64,000 nt of DNA from Lunularia cruciata (GCA_948567375.1 OX419755.1:23813001-23877000), one strand, 5' to 3'; counted from the first letter of the stretch, positions 1 to 12,303 are shown. Numbers and translations: made by a program. The notes: generated by a model from the letters alone, not told the origin.

Positions 1-129
1 GTATGTTTCCTTGTAAATACCAAAGCCTAAGCTCATGCTAGGCATTTGTTGTTTCCCTCATTCAAGAGTACTAATATGATCTTTCTCTCTTATCTTCCAT
101 TCTCCTATTTCTCTCCTTGGTCTTTTACA
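1..129 (+). repeat. 3' end of an LTR (family shared with 5530-5994 and 62641-63739)
   Basis: These bases match the last part of the LTRs that end at 5994 and 63739. All share the block around CTCATGCTAGGCATTTG, a CTCATTCAAG or CACTCAAG block, and the end CTCCTTGGTC...CTTTTACA. The sequence after the CA end is not a primer binding site, so this is the 3' LTR of an element lying to the left, or a solo LTR. The left part is cut off by the window edge. Confidence 0.75.
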
Positions 130-1327
130 CAATCAAGTCGACTTGTACAATTTTGTAGACTTCACCACCTTAGCCAAGGTATCATGTTCCCTTTCCTCGG
201 CAAAGATCCATAGCTCTATAAGTAATCCTCCTAAGAACCATGCTATTGCTTACACATCCAAATATCCAAGAGTACACTCTTTGTGGTACTCTACTCAAAA
301 GGCTTTAAAACCTTTTTGTATAGTCTTGTAGCTTCTCTTTTTTGCATTCTAGATTGTATAGAGTGGCAATTAGGATTTGATTCTTAATTTTTGGTTAGTA
401 CACCACATTGGTAGGATTTTAACTTATGTGCATATACCAATTTTTGGCTCTCTTTTTCAACAAAGTTGGAAAATTTTGAAGTTTCTCAAGATCTACATCT
501 TTTTGATTGGCTTTTGAGATTGCCTCAAATTCTTTCATGAACACATTGGGAGCTTTTTGATCATCATGGCCTTTAAAATTCTGGTAAATTTGTTGAGTGA
601 AGGGGTGATAGATAGGGAGAAAGAAAGAAATAGGTGTAAGGACTTATTTTTTAGGAGAAAATTGAAACAAATATGAATCATGTACTAGGTTGGGAAAACC
701 TTTCTCTAAGTCTATGTCTAACAGAGGTTTGTTTTGATATAGATTTTCTGCATTCTTGAAAGTACTGATCAATTCTTGGTCAACAAAAGAAGATGTAATG
801 CTTTGTTCACATTCTTCAAAGAAAATTTTTTGTGGTACCAATGGTAAGTATTGTTCACTTTCATCTAAACTTGAAAGTTTGGATGCAAATTTTAGAAGAA
901 ATTTGCGATAAAGTTTGTGCACCTTCCTCCTTATTACATACATGAGAATCTACTTCCTTCAACTTATTAGAGTTTTCTCCTTCTTCTAAACTAGATTGAG
1001 GAGAGGTAGCCAACTCAATTTGAGTTTGAAACAACTATCCAAAGAAGTTCTTGAATCCAAACTTACCTTTTGTAGGGACAAGTGCCAAAGGGCAAATTCA
1101 GTGTTTTTCATTTTCTCTCTCAATATTTTCACATTCTTCTTCAGCTTTGCTCTCTTTTGATGCACACCATTGAGCTTTGCATGTTTTATTTCTCTTGTAG
1201 GCTCTTAAATCAAAAGGTGTTTGAACAGCTCTTGGTATTGAATTCCTTGATAACATTCATTTTCTTGCATGTTCTTCATATCTAACCACTCCAAATAATG
1301 TATCCTTGGCAATGGCACCAAAATGTA
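130..1327 (-). mobile_element. Decayed LTR-retrotransposon internal region with a possible primer binding site
   Basis: No clean gene is present. On the minus strand at 1323-1308 the sequence TTTGGTGCCATTGCC resembles the TTTGGCGCCGTTGCC-type primer binding site used by several plant Ty3/gypsy lineages (Tat/Athila-like). It lies directly inside a TGTGACA...TGTCACA terminus at 1328. Downstream on the same strand is a 99-codon open frame (943-644) rich in Lys, Leu and Glu, which I cannot assign; it may be a gag remnant. The site assignment rests on partial similarity only. Confidence 0.35.
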
Positions 1328-2270
1328 TGTGACAACAATGTCACACACTTTGCACTATATCAGCAAGAAATAGGTCATCCCATAGAGATATGGTATGGAA
1401 ATAGATAGAATTGAAGGGAAGTATAACTATTGTAATTCTTTACTATTTCCTATTTAACCTCTTGGAAAAGAACCACTCCTAAAAGAGCACAATATCACCT
1501 ACTACAATGCATCATGACAAAAAGAGAGCTCCCCAAATTACTTTCACATAAGCTAAGTTCCAATTATTCCTTGAAGGTGATGACCCAGTCAATAAAAGGA
1601 GTCTTCTTCAACTACAAAGAATAAAACTTCAAAGAATGTGTTTTACTCTTCTTGGAAACCACAACTACAAAGGTTCTTTGCATTGATGGTAGATTTTTGC
1701 ATTTTGATTCCATGGTACTTTCAACACTATAGCTCACTTAAGACCTATCAAGGCATTGCTCATTCTTTTAGAACTACTAGAGATCCCAAATCCTAGCCTC
1801 AATCATTAGTGATCACACATACTCAACTATTTGTGTTCCTACTAAGAAGTTCCTTACCAATACTCACCAAAGACACACAACCAATCAACTTGCATGAAGT
1901 AAAGCAATGAAGAGTCTGGCTCTTTCACTATATTCAACTGCATGCATGAAGATTTACAGTGATAGAAAGCCTTAAGTACCTTCTCCTATTCCTAACCTAA
2001 GAAATCTGATGGTTATGGAAGTGTGATTATCTATCAAAATTGTGTTCCTTGTATCTACCATGTATAGTAAAGATTTTATCATCTTTTCTCTTATCTCCTA
2101 AACTACTGATCTGTACATTGCTAAATTACTAATATTTTTCTTGGAAAAATGCTTTTATTTCTTTCTCAAGCAACTCTATTTTGTCCTCTTCAAAGTCTTA
2201 CACAAATATCCTACAATTACAAAGATATGTACAACTATAAAAAAAATTTGATTTAGTGAAGGATTCTTTG
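1328..2270 (-). repeat. Probable decayed LTR beginning at an inverted TGTGACA/TGTCACA end
   Basis: At 1328-1345 there is a perfect 7-bp inverted repeat (TGTGACA, 4-base spacer, TGTCACA). It is in the right place to be the end of a 5' LTR of a minus-strand element, whose possible primer site is at 1308-1323. No long open frame is seen in the following 900 bases. The far end is not defined by a second copy in this window, so the right boundary is a guess. Confidence 0.3.
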
Positions 2271-2279
2271 TAATACTCT

Positions 2280-4710
2280 ACTTCAAAGAACTTCCTTCAC
2301 CTCTAGCCTTCCTAAGGAGACTTTCAATTCTCTCCTTATAGTCTATGAGTTCTGGTACTACAATATTATAGGTTTCTTGAAGCTTCCTATTTGCATGCTC
2401 CCTTAGTTTTAGGGGTGGTTTCTAACTTTGGATCTTTGTATACATGCACATTAAGAGTTTGAGCTTGTCATTTGAGCTCATGAATATTTGCCTTAGTTAG
2501 CTTACCTATTGCAGCTTCTTTTTAGAGCTCTAGCATCTAATCTCTAATATTTCCTAATTCCTTAATAATCTAAACTATTCCTTCCTTTGAATGGTTATAA
2601 GCTGCACTTATTTCACATATAATTTTATCCATCATCTTGGCTCTAACAATAGCTCAATTATCTTTCTCCTTCTAAATTTCTTTTTTTAGGGCCTCTATTT
2701 GTATCATTGATTCCTCTTGGTATTGGGCAATCTACAATTCTAGAGTGATAATGTGGCATCTACAATTCTAGAGTGATAACGTGGCATCTACAATTCTAGA
2801 ATGATAATATGACCTTCTCATTTGCTAATTGAACTTGGAGGACAATCGTTTCCTCTTCTTCTACAACTATTCTTTGTATTCTTGTTGCTTGTGCTTCCCT
2901 TTGATCCAAAGAGCTCTCAACTTGCTCTAGATCCTTTGGATATCTTCTTTGTAGGTCTTTTGTTCTACAACTAGAAAATTATTCTACTTGGCTTCATGAT
3001 TTTTCTACACCAAAGCATTTACCTTTTTTCACTTGTCTTTGTATAAGTTTCACATCTTTTCTAAATCTTCCTTACCTTTGGCTATCTTCATCTTTGCTAC
3101 TTACTCATTTGTGTGCAAGCACTTTACTAGAAAATTATAGCCAAGTTCATCAGGCTATTTCTCTCTATATTCAAGAAGAATCATTTGAAAGAACCTAAGA
3201 GTTGGTCCCGTTGAGTTCACTATGAAGTCCATTGCATCTACAATAGGCAGTGCCAAAATTTCTTTGGTGAAGAAGCTCTATCCTACTTTGTCTTCTTGGT
3301 GTGGTATAGGTTAAGTCTCTCTTGCCTTACCTTTAACATCCACTTGGTCTTTGTCTTGGACTTCATTACCTAGTTCCAACTAGGTTGGACATGTAGGTTC
3401 TTTGAGCTAAAGATCTTCTTGATCTTTGTATTCTTTGGTCATGGCTTTCTCTCCTTCAATTTGAACTTCTTCTTGAGAGCTGACTCCACATTTGCATGAT
3501 CATCTCCTTCCTTCTCCAAATTTGACTTGGTCTTTTGCAAAGTAAGCTCTTCTTCTATTAATTCTTTATTTTTCTCTTCTTTGGCTTCTTCATATTCTCC
3601 TTCATCTTCATCCAAAGAATCTTGACAGCTTGAGGGTTTCTCTTTGCTCTTGTTGGTGCCTTCTTGAAGTTTTTTTTGTAGAAGGTCACTTCATTTTCTT
3701 GGAGGTGACTATCACTACCATTGCTCTCACGTCTACAAATTCCCCCAAGTATGCAAATTTGGTGTTTTCTTCTTTATGATGGAGAGTCCTTTAGGTTGGG
3801 CTAAGAAGTACTCTTCAACATAAAATCTGTGCCAAATTGCCTCCTCTCATCTTCACTCAGAAAATTCAACTCCATATAGAACTGAATTGCAAACAGAGCA
3901 AGACAGGTAGCTCCTCTATCTTCCTTGAGTTCCTTGATCATGACATGGCCCTACTAATAGAGCATGTAGGCCTAATTGATAGTTTCTCCTCTATATAATT
4001 GCTCAAAGAATATTTTCTAGGTTCATAATTAAATAGATATTTTGTTTTGTGCAAAAAAACCTTGTAATATACTAAAAAATGTATCTCTGAGCAAGGTCTT
4101 TGTAGGCATGAACCTTCCAATTAATATTCTTCTACTTCTCTACAAATTAATTCTTAGTGGCTATATTATATTCTACTCCCATGTTCTAGAGTTTTGCATC
4201 CATGGTCATTGCCCATGAGGGACTTAAATATCTTCCTAACACTATTTTCAAATGCTCTTCCATCCAACTATAAGGATTTCCCCATAGATCCTCAACTTCT
4301 ATCTCATATTAACTCTACATCTTTAAATGATTGCGGGTGTGGGTGAATTCCCAATTCCATAGCAAAAACATCAAATTGCTTGGTTTGGAGTATTCTTAGC
4401 TTTTTTTGCACATTTTTCAATTCTTGGAGACCAAAGGATCACCTCAAGGATCTTCCTCATCATTTTCTTTGCTCTGGCCATAGTGCTTTAAGTGTACTTC
4501 AACTAAAAAGAGATTGACAACTACAAAAGAATGACTACTCAAGCACACTTCAAACAAAGTAACAATAAAAATATCTTTGCAAAAGTGAAAAATATTGAGC
4601 TTACACTTGGTTTTATAGTCAAGAACTCTTTGGTAAGGGTCCTCAGTAGGTGACCTATCACTATCTAAACTAGAGAATTCTCCATTTGGCACCATCAATT
4701 CTTAGTGGTA
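2280..4710 (-). pseudogene. Degenerate coding region, coiled-coil-like, unknown function
   Basis: Read on the minus strand this segment gives several broken stretches of protein-like sequence, rich in Glu, Lys, Leu and Gln, with many stops and frame changes. The most coherent part (about 3480 to 3130) includes the string QEDL.LKEPTCPT and, further on, TLRFFQMILLEYREK. The same QEDL.LKEPTCPT string is encoded on the plus strand at about 5430-5526, so the sequence exists in two inverted copies. I do not recognise the family. Its position next to LTRs suggests an extra retrotransposon ORF, but a captured host gene is possible. Confidence 0.35.
2730..2813. repeat. Tandem repeat, three copies of 28 bp
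   Basis: The unit starts ATCTACAATTCTAGAGTGAT and ends with a GTGGC-like block. It occurs at 2730-2757, 2758-2785 and 2786-2813; the first two copies are almost identical and the third has drifted (ATATGACC end). A 28-bp unit does not keep reading frame. The array lies inside the degenerate minus-strand coding region. Confidence 0.9.
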
Positions 4711-4719
4711 GTTCTTTAT

Positions 4720-5529
4720 CCTACTAATGGTGTCATTCAAATCAATGTACGGTCTTTAGTTCCAAAGATCATTAGCTCTAACAATTATTTCTACTTGACT
4801 TCTTTGTACCCATTTCTTTTTACTGAACCAATCTTTTGTGATATCTTCTTTGCATCCAAATAGTAACATAGATGAAATCTAAATAATACACATAAAAGAA
4901 GTCTCTTCCTATAAATATGAATTAACTTGCTCTTCTTTCATAAAAAATAAGTAAAATGAAACAATTTTGCAACTTTTGTTAAAAATTGTGCATCATAAGA
5001 CTCATGGTGTCCTTATGTGCCCCCATGGGTTAGTAGAAAGCAAGGTCTATAGTGGAGAGAAGGCTAATAAGATCCATATGCATACATCTCTCTCCAAATC
5101 CTCCACCAAGATAGCTTGCAAAAAAATGGAGAGCATAGAGCACACAAGTTATCACAATGGCATGGAGATCCTAGTATACATATATGGTCTAGGTAAACCA
5201 GGTAAAAATGATTGGATAGGATCCAAAGAGTATAACCAGGAGTAGGAGTGTAGTGGAGCCTATAGAGAGAAGGTAGGTATGCAAAGGGAGTCTAGCGGGG
5301 AAGGCAAGGTGGTTGCCTTTACCCTTGTCAAAGAAGAAAATGATGAAGAAGTAGCAATAAAATAGCTTACCTTGCAAGGGATTGAGTGAAATTTGGAGAA
5401 GGAATGAGACTATCATGCAGATATAGAGTAAGCTCTCAAGAAGAAGTTCAAATTGAAAGAGAGAAAGCTATGGCCAAGGAATACAAAGATCAAGAAGATC
5501 TTTGGCTTAAAGAACCTACATGTCCAACA
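4720..5529 (+). mobile_element. Internal 3' part of an LTR element, degenerate
   Basis: This segment lies just upstream of the LTR at 5530. Its last 100 bases (5430-5526) encode, in one plus frame, a stretch matching the degenerate minus-strand protein at 3480-3384. A 92-codon open frame (4967-5245) has no family I recognise. I read the segment as the 3' internal end of a retroelement, with low certainty. Confidence 0.3.
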
Positions 5530-5994
5530 TGTAACAATATGTAAATTAGTGATGAGTTAGTCAAGGCTAACAAAGTAGCAAATAGATAAAATTAGCCTAG
5601 AATATTCTAGAAATATTTAAGAAGCTACTTGGTACCTTCCAAGAATTGAGTAATGTGCATGCTAAGTGGTGATTTCTAGGAAGAAGCTTCTTGGGAAGCT
5701 TCTCAACTAGTTTAGCTTGCACTCCAAGTAGATAGATATTAGAAAGAAACTTCCAACTAACTTAGCTTGCATGCCAAGTAGGCTATTTCTAGAATGAAGC
5801 TCCTTGAGAAGCTTCCCAGTTAACTTGGCATGCACTCCAAGAAAGCGGCTTAAGGAAGCTTTTTAAGAGCCTTGTATGCTCTTTATAAATACCAAAGCCA
5901 AAGCTCATGCTAGGCATTTGGAGTTCCCCACACTCAAGTGTCCCAATGTGATATTTCATTATCTTATTTCTCTCCTTGGTCTAGGTCTTTTACA
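5530..5994 (+). repeat. LTR, TG...CA, 465 bp, plus orientation
   Basis: It begins TGTAACAATATG and ends CTTTTACA, followed by T and a primer-binding-site-like TGGTTTTAGAGC. A TATA box (TATAAATA) is at 5884-5891, about 110 bases before the end, as expected for an LTR promoter. It matches 62641-63739 in several blocks: the GGCTAACAAAGTAGCAAATA block, TTAGCCTAGAATATT, repeated AAGCTTC/TAGCTTGCATGCCAAGTA motifs and the shared 3' end. Because internal gag sequence follows it, it acts as a 5' LTR for the element to its right. Confidence 0.75.
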
Positions 5995-6976
5995 TTGGTT
6001 TTAGAGCAAGAATGGGATGGATAGAATTCATGGACCACCAAATCCATTTCCACCAAACCATTAGGATTTTCATATCCAAATACTACCCAAGCATCATTTC
6101 ACATAGTTCATCACCTCACACTTTGGGCAGAATTTTTTGAATGTAATCATCATGTCCCAAGAATCCTTGGTACTTCAAGTTGTAACTTATGGAGAATGGT
6201 GGACATGTTGCATCTATGTGTTGATAAATTAGATAAATTGGAGTTAGTGTGGTAGAGTAGTAGCCATGGCAGAAATGCTTGAAGTTATCATTGCTATGCA
6301 ACAACAAGTTAAGCACCTTACTTGATTGTTGGATGAACAAGACCATCAACGACAAGAGCGCATAGAGAGAACACCATTTTGAGAAGGAGAAGAGGTTTCC
6401 AAAACCAAAGGTATTTCATGGTAAGAATCTCCCAAGCACAGTGGAGAATTTTGTATTTGAATGTGAATGTTATTTTGAGGCTACAAATCTTCAAGATGAA
6501 TGGAAATAGATTCTCTTAGCTTCAAGCTAATTGTGAGAGGTTTGAAGTCATGAACCAAATTGGAAGTGACTATGTGAGAGCCAAAACACTTAGAAAAAAG
6601 CCATGCAATTGGCTGAGCTCTTTGATTCCTTTGGTTACAACAACTTGGTCTTGACCTTGATTTTCACAAAACCTAACAACACATTATACACAGGTGGAGG
6701 AGTTGGCACCAATAGAGATTGATGCCATCCAACAAAGCACACTTGGTATAGCTAATGGAGAAAGATTATAAAAAAATAGTGATTGCTTTTATTGTTGCCA
6801 GATTAGACATCACATTGCTGAATGCACATTCAAGAATGTGCAACCTCAACAAATTGCCCAAATGGAGTTTGTGGAACTGAATGATTAGGGAAATAAGGAT
6901 TCCCATTAGGAAATTTTGAGCCGCCTACTAGAAAATTGATTAGTTCTGATGGGATTGAAAGCTCAACTTATGCAAT
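5995..6976 (+). pseudogene. gag remnant of the plus-strand LTR element, with CCHC zinc knuckle
   Basis: After the primer-binding-like site the sequence matches the start of the internal region at 63740-64000. The plus strand then encodes gag-like pieces with several stop codons. At 6784-6825 there is a CX2CX4HX4C zinc knuckle (CFYCCQIRHHIAEC), typical of retroelement nucleocapsid. The reading breaks off at 6976, where the chromovirus LTR begins, so this element was probably cut by that insertion. No protease or RT of this element is seen in the window. Confidence 0.65.
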
Positions 6977-7728
6977 TGTAATAGTCCAAGGACAAGAGAA
7001 CTCTTCAAGAGAGATACAAGAGAGAAAACACACATTTCACATTCAATCCTCCGATGCCCCAAAGGAGCACCTTCTCTTTATTATACAGCCAAAGAGGATC
7101 TCCTCCAAGGAAGCTCCACCGTAGGATTAGGTACATGGATAGGTGACCTGTCAGCAAGCTCCACCCTTATATTACTTGCTTGGATGGGTGACATATCAGT
7201 CTTGGTCCCATTTGGTTGGTCAAACAAGCTTTGACTGGGAAATCTTTTTGGGAATCTTCTTGTAGGAATCTTAGAATCACATGGGTGAGGTACCATTTGA
7301 AAGCTCTTGATGAGACAAACCAAGGAGAGGGATAGGCATACCTCTCTTTTGGGGGGGGGGGGTTAGCATATTTTTGAGGCCTAATTCATCTGTTTAGGCC
7401 TCCAAAATTGCCTCTGAAGTTCAAGTCTATTTTGGCTATTGCTCTTTTAGTAAAAGTGCTCTTTTGGTAATACCTCTATCTGATCTACATTCTCCATCAT
7501 GTGTTACATCCTTCCAGATATCACTACCTCAAGTTTCACCTATAGGTCATATGCCTAGCTATTGATTCTAAAATCTCCAAGCATATTTTGGTTTTTGACC
7601 TATTAGTAGAAGTACTCTTTTGGTGATACTTCTATCTAATCTACTTATTCCATCGTGTATAACATCCTTCTAGATGTTACCAAACTAAATTTCATCTCTA
7701 GATCATTTATCTAGCTATTGGTATTACA
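6977..7728 (-). repeat. 3' LTR of the minus-strand chromovirus (752 bp)
   Basis: On the plus strand it runs from TGTAATAG to GTATTACA, so the ends are 8-bp inverted repeats with one mismatch. Copies at 13129-13888 and 35658-36371 share the block around AAAGGAGCACCTTCTCTTTA, then TGACCTGTCAGCAAGC-like sequence, and the same ends. Directly next to it inside the element the minus strand reads AAAAGGAGGGAAGT, a polypurine tract, so this is the 3' LTR of a minus-strand element. A run of 12 G at 7351-7362 is a likely mutation hot spot; the copies differ there. Confidence 0.85.
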
Positions 7729-8500
7729 AACTTCCCTCCTTTTAAGATGCAATGTCCTCATTGCTAAGCTGTTGCTCAAAAAATTTCACTAACACTAGTG
7801 CGAGGGTCAAGGTGGCTATTGACTCCCATGTCATCTCATACAAGGAGTACCATTTCCAATGTACTAGGTATTCCACACGTGGATGACAAGTACCCTGGAT
7901 GTGTTTTTGGAGAATATGTTTGACTTCATACTCCTTTGTGTCATCAACCAGGGTTGGACATGGTCAACTTTCTTGGATGGAAGAGAAGTGGGGTGGCCAG
8001 GAAGCATATTAGCATAATAAGGAAACATGAAACATTAGGTGGATCTTCATATGTGGCAATATCTTGAGGGTGATAGGCCACGACATTGAAGCATGGATGG
8101 AGAAAGGTCTAATAAAATGAGGTTTGAGCTTATGAGGACCAACTAACTTGAGATTGGTGGTTGAAAACTAGACTTGATCTCCCACATTGAACTCCATGTG
8201 TTAGTGATGTGCATCTACATATTGCTTCTACCAATTTTGGGTGATCTTCAACTTGTGCTTGGCATGCTCCACCCCCTATTGGATTCTAGAAACAAAAGTG
8301 TTGATAGCATCAATCTTGGTAGCCACCGGACGGACCTTCATCAAGCTTGAAGGTGTGAAAGGATATTCTCTATACATGAGGAAGAAGGGTGTGACTTATG
8401 TGGAGGCATTCACTGAATTTATGTAAGAAAATTCCACCAATGGAAGTAAGGTGTCCTAACTCTCTTGCTCATCCAAAGTAAAGCCTTGAAGCATGTCCTC
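7729..8500 (-). pseudogene. Chromovirus integrase C-terminus and chromodomain (degenerate)
   Basis: Minus-strand frames give the end of a Ty3/gypsy integrase followed by a chromodomain. The string VEYLVHWKWYSLYEMTWES (about 7900-7815) matches the chromodomain pattern of YLVKWKGY...ATWEP. Before it come pieces typical of the integrase GPY/F region, including GPHKLKPHFIRPF (about 8140). Chromodomains direct integration to particular chromatin marks in this retrotransposon lineage. Stop codons interrupt the frame, so it is not functional as read. Confidence 0.75.
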
Positions 8501-9000
8501 AATAGTGTGATTTTCCCTCTCTATTTGTCCATCGGTCTATGGATGGTAAGCTATGGACATAGCCAATTTGGTTTTGAAGAACCCAAAGAGTGTTCTCCAA
8601 AGCAAACTAGTGAATTGAGTGTGATGAGCACTCGAGACAAGCCATGATAGGAAAAGACTACATCTAAGTATAATTGAGCTAGTTGCGGGGCAGTCACATC
8701 CTTGCTGGTAGGACATACATGAATCATTTTGCTGAGTATGTCAACAAATACTATGATGGAATCAAACCCAGAGGTGGTCTTGGGCAATTCACAAACTAGA
8801 TCCATGCTTACTTGTTCCCAATGTTATGTAGGAGTGAGGAGAGGTTGGAGGAGTCATATGGGAGTTTGATTAAAAGCCTTATTTTTTTTTTGACAAAGTA
8901 GGCAACTCCAAACATATTCCATCACATTGTTGCTCATCTTGGGCCAATCGTAATGGCATTTGACAGCATCCAAGGTCTTGGCTATTGACATGCAATGGCA
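8501..9000 (-). pseudogene. Chromovirus integrase: zinc-binding domain and catalytic core
   Basis: The zinc-binding HHCC region is seen at about 8985-8893, including HYDWPKM and CLLCQ. The catalytic core follows in an open frame (8805-8551) with DLVCELPKTTSGFDSIIVFV, which carries the first aspartate block in a degraded form, then YLDVVFSYHGLSRVLI, the segment before the second catalytic aspartate. The following residues do not give the expected SDRD, so the second catalytic Asp is lost or shifted. The domain order agrees with the Ty3/gypsy pol layout. Confidence 0.8.
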
Positions 9001-9344
9001 CAATCATGACATTTTGCTAGGATGGTGGTTCTTAGATCCGTATCTTCAGGATCCACAACCTGCCATCATGGAAAGTGAGTCCTTGGGTGTTGGTGATCTC
9101 TTTGGATGATTAAACACCTACAATCTATTTATCAGTTTTTGCAGTAGCAAGAATCTTGGGCCAAAATTCAAGGTTCATCTTGATTTCCACCACTAAATTG
9201 TTTACCATTGGCATTTGGGTGAATGCATTTGCAAGTTGCTTGTTGCTTGTTGCCTTCCATATATCTGATTGTCATGTTGAACTGTTGTCTTCCATTCTGC
9301 CCACCAAAACTGTCAACAAGAAAGATCCTTTTTTGTCTTGAGGT

Positions 9345-9585
9345 AGACTAGAGGTTTGTGGTCAGTCTCTACCACAAATGCCTTCTCACCCAGATAGTGC
9401 TTCCAATGCTTTCTTGCAAAGACAATGGCCAACTCTTCTTGTTTGGTGGTGTGATAGTTGCATTTTGCCAATAGCAACTTACAAGAGAAATATGCAATTG
9501 GGTGCCATCTATCCTGCCATTCTTGTTATAGGACTGCTCTTATTGCTACACTTGATGCATCTATAGCCATCTTGATTGGACATTT
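9345..9585 (-). pseudogene. Chromovirus RNase H domain
   Basis: The minus strand reads DASSVAIRAVL at about 9562-9530, then HPIAYFS, then KQEELAIVFARKHWKHYL, then VVETDHKPLVYL ending near 9346. These are the ordered blocks of the Ty3/gypsy RNase H. The frame stays mostly open. One in-frame stop follows the AVL block. It lies between RT (upstream) and integrase (downstream) as expected. Confidence 0.8.
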
Positions 9586-9589
9586 TGGG

Positions 9590-10520
9590 TCATACTATTT
9601 CAAGATTGGTGCATGTAGTAATGCATCTTTCAACTCTTGAAAGGCCAATTCTTTTGCAATCCCCCATATCCACCTCCTCCTCTTGCCCAATAGTGTTGTT
9701 AGAGGTTGTGCAATCTTGGAGAAGTCCTTGACAAATTGATGATAAAATCCCATCAATCCCAAGAAACTCTTGAGTTGAGTCTGATCTTCTTGAGCACTTC
9801 ATTTTTGAATGATCTCTATTTTATTTGTTAACACTTGGATACCCTCTGCACTTTCTCTACTTACTCTATGCCCTAAGTAGTGTACTTCAGATTTACCAAA
9901 CTCACACTTTGAGATTTTGGTATACAATTGATTTTGTCATAGAATTTGGTGGACTTTGCATAGATATTGTTTTTGCTTTGTCAACGTCCTACTGTAGACT
10001 AAGATGTCATCAAGAAAAATGATAATAGATTTATCCAAGTATAGAAAAATCATTCTTCAAACTCATGAAAGTGGCTGGAGCATTGGTGAGGTCAAACGAC
10101 ATCACCAAGTACTCAAAGTGACCATACCTTGTTCAAAAGGCCATTTTGTGTATGTCTTATTTTGCAATCATGATTTGGTTATAACTGCTCTACAAATCAA
10201 GTTTGGTGAAGTGCATTGCCCCATTAAGTTGATCAAACAAGTCATCCATGCAAGGTAATGGATATTTTTTCTTCATCATTTGTTGATTTAGTCCTTGGTA
10301 GTCAATGCACATGTGCATTGTTCCGTCTTTCTTCTTCACACAAACAATATAAGAGCCCCAAATGGTAATATGTTGGGTTGGATAAACCTCTTTTGCAATA
10401 TATCCTCAATTTGAGCCTTACACTCTTCCAACTCATGAGGTGATAGTTGATATGTAGCCTTACAAGGAGGTGTCATCCCAAGATGTATCTCAATGTTATG
10501 ATCTACTCTCCTTTTGGTGG
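9590..10520 (-). pseudogene. Chromovirus reverse transcriptase
   Basis: The catalytic block IFLDDILVYS is complete at 10020-9991 on the minus strand, with both catalytic aspartates. Upstream (10258-10060) is the finger/palm region in broken form, and downstream (9802-9590) the connection to RNase H, where the TQEFLGIDG string corresponds to the usual LRGFLGLTGYYR-type motif. Several frameshifts and stops break the frame, so the RT is inactive as read. This domain, with the others, places the element in Ty3/gypsy. Confidence 0.85.
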
Positions 10521-10837
10521 TAAGCCTACAAGTAATTCATCTAGAAAGACATCTTGGAACTCATTGACCACCACATCTTTCAATTTCTCATGAATTTGTC
10601 AATCATGTTAGGCACTCTATACTTCCCTTATTAAACTCGTGAAACATCTATTTGTCTTACCAATAGATGTGGTCTTTATGACATACAAAGGCAACTCTTG
10701 CCTTTGTGATCTTCCTTTAATCCCAAAGATCTTCCATTGACTAGTTTTCACTACTTTCCTTCTCCAATCCACATGGGGTTGTAGTGCTCTATCCACAACA
10801 TACCTAAGATTTCATCATAACAAGTTAGTTGTATCAC

Positions 10838-11041
10838 TCACCACTTGATTGATTCTTGATACCCTCCTATAGAGAGTATTATTTTTTTAGGTAATGATTC
10901 AATCCTCTTTGTCTGATCATTAGGTAGCTCTACTTCATCCTTCTCTAGTTCTATCTCCAAACTTATTGCAATAGAGCGAGACAAGAAAGTCTCTATTGCC
11001 CCAAGGTCTATCAACACTCTCACCGGATTGCATTCTAGCAC
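10838..11041 (-). pseudogene. Chromovirus aspartic protease remnant
   Basis: A 67-codon open frame on the minus strand contains VRVLIDLGAIETFLS. It corresponds to the retropepsin active-site pattern (LIDSGAT..FIS) with the Ser of DSG replaced by Leu. It sits between gag and RT. The change at the active site and the breaks on both sides argue against function. Confidence 0.75.
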
Positions 11042-11253
11042 TCCATTTACAACACTTAATTGTGCATTTATCTCCTCCTTCTTTGCACACTCATCTTCTT
11101 CCTCCTCTTGCTTTTACTCTTCTTCACGGAGCCAATAAGGTTGCAAGGTGCATTTACTAGTGATCTTCATTCTCCAATGCAATTTCCACATCCTCCTCTT
11201 CAATTCGTCTCTCCATGTGGTTCAAAAGTTGCTTGTATGGAGGCCAAGGGCCT

Positions 11254-12303
11254 CTAAGATAACAAGCACAACAATTGATGGCTATATGCCCAATTTGGCC
11301 ACAATTGTAACGTTGTCATTGTTTGCTCAAGCCCCTTCTCCCCACGAGACTCCTTCTCTCCTTTCTTTGACCCGTCCTTGTTCTCCTTGGAGATGTCTTG
11401 CTCCTCTATCTTAAAACTGAATGTTGCCCAATTCCATAGGTATTGGTCTAGCAAAATGGTGTGTCTTGGCCCGATAGTTTTGCATTGGTGTTATCACTTC
11501 ACCTCCTCCAAGCGCCCTTGCTATTCTTTGGGCATAGGCAATGGCTTCAAAAACAGTACAAGGATTTTGCACCATTACCTCATGGTGAATCCACTCTTTT
11601 AATCCTTGCTTAAAATTGTCAAGAGCTTTGGCTGGACTCATATTGGTTATCGCAATTTGTAGATCTAGAAATGCCTCCATGTATTATTGTATGCTATTCT
11701 TCTGCCTCAACTCCCAGAGTTTGGTTTGGGCCATTTGCACAAAATCCATAGATTGGGAATTCTTGAGCAACCCTTCTTGCATAGATGTCCAAGTGAACTC
11801 TTTTTCTTCTACCAACAATGATCAATTCCAAGCATCATACCATGTGAGGGCCTTATTGGTCAAGTACCCACATGCAAACACACCTACAGAATGATCAATG
11901 ATCTCCGTTGTGAACAATCAAAGGTATTGATTCATTCTTGAAATCCAATTTTCCACTTCTCCCATGGAACATTGTCCCTTGTAAGGCTCAATGTTGCATG
12001 TCTTTCTCATTTGTAGTAACAATGTGGCTTGGTTGTTGATTAGAATCAATGTCATCATCATGCATAACTCTCCAAGTACTTTGATTGCTAGTGTTGGTTG
12101 TTGAGACTGCTCCCCTCTTGCATTACTTGATCCTTCTTGATAGCACATACTTGATTTTTCAATTCCTACATGGTCATCTTGATTTCTCAAAACTCGTTCA
12201 ACATCCCTTGCATTCTTTGCATCAACTCCTGCAATTGCGGATCCATGATTCTTACACGACCAATGTTTACTTGCTACTTTTGGCACTATACGCTCTAAGG
12301 TGA
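11254..12303 (-). pseudogene. Chromovirus gag (start near 12247, capsid, damaged zinc knuckle) and primer-site relic
   Basis: A plausible gag start is the ATG at about 12247 on the minus strand, followed by MDPQLQELMQRMQGMLNE. Capsid sequence follows, for example KALDNFKQGLKEWIHHEV in the open frame 11680-11411. A zinc knuckle lies at about 11310-11262 and reads YNCGQIGHIAINC, with the first expected Cys changed to Arg. Upstream, at about 12303-12290, TTAGAGCG may be a remnant of a tRNA-Met type primer site. A 5' LTR would be expected to start here on the right, but none is present. Stops and frame changes interrupt gag. Confidence 0.7.
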
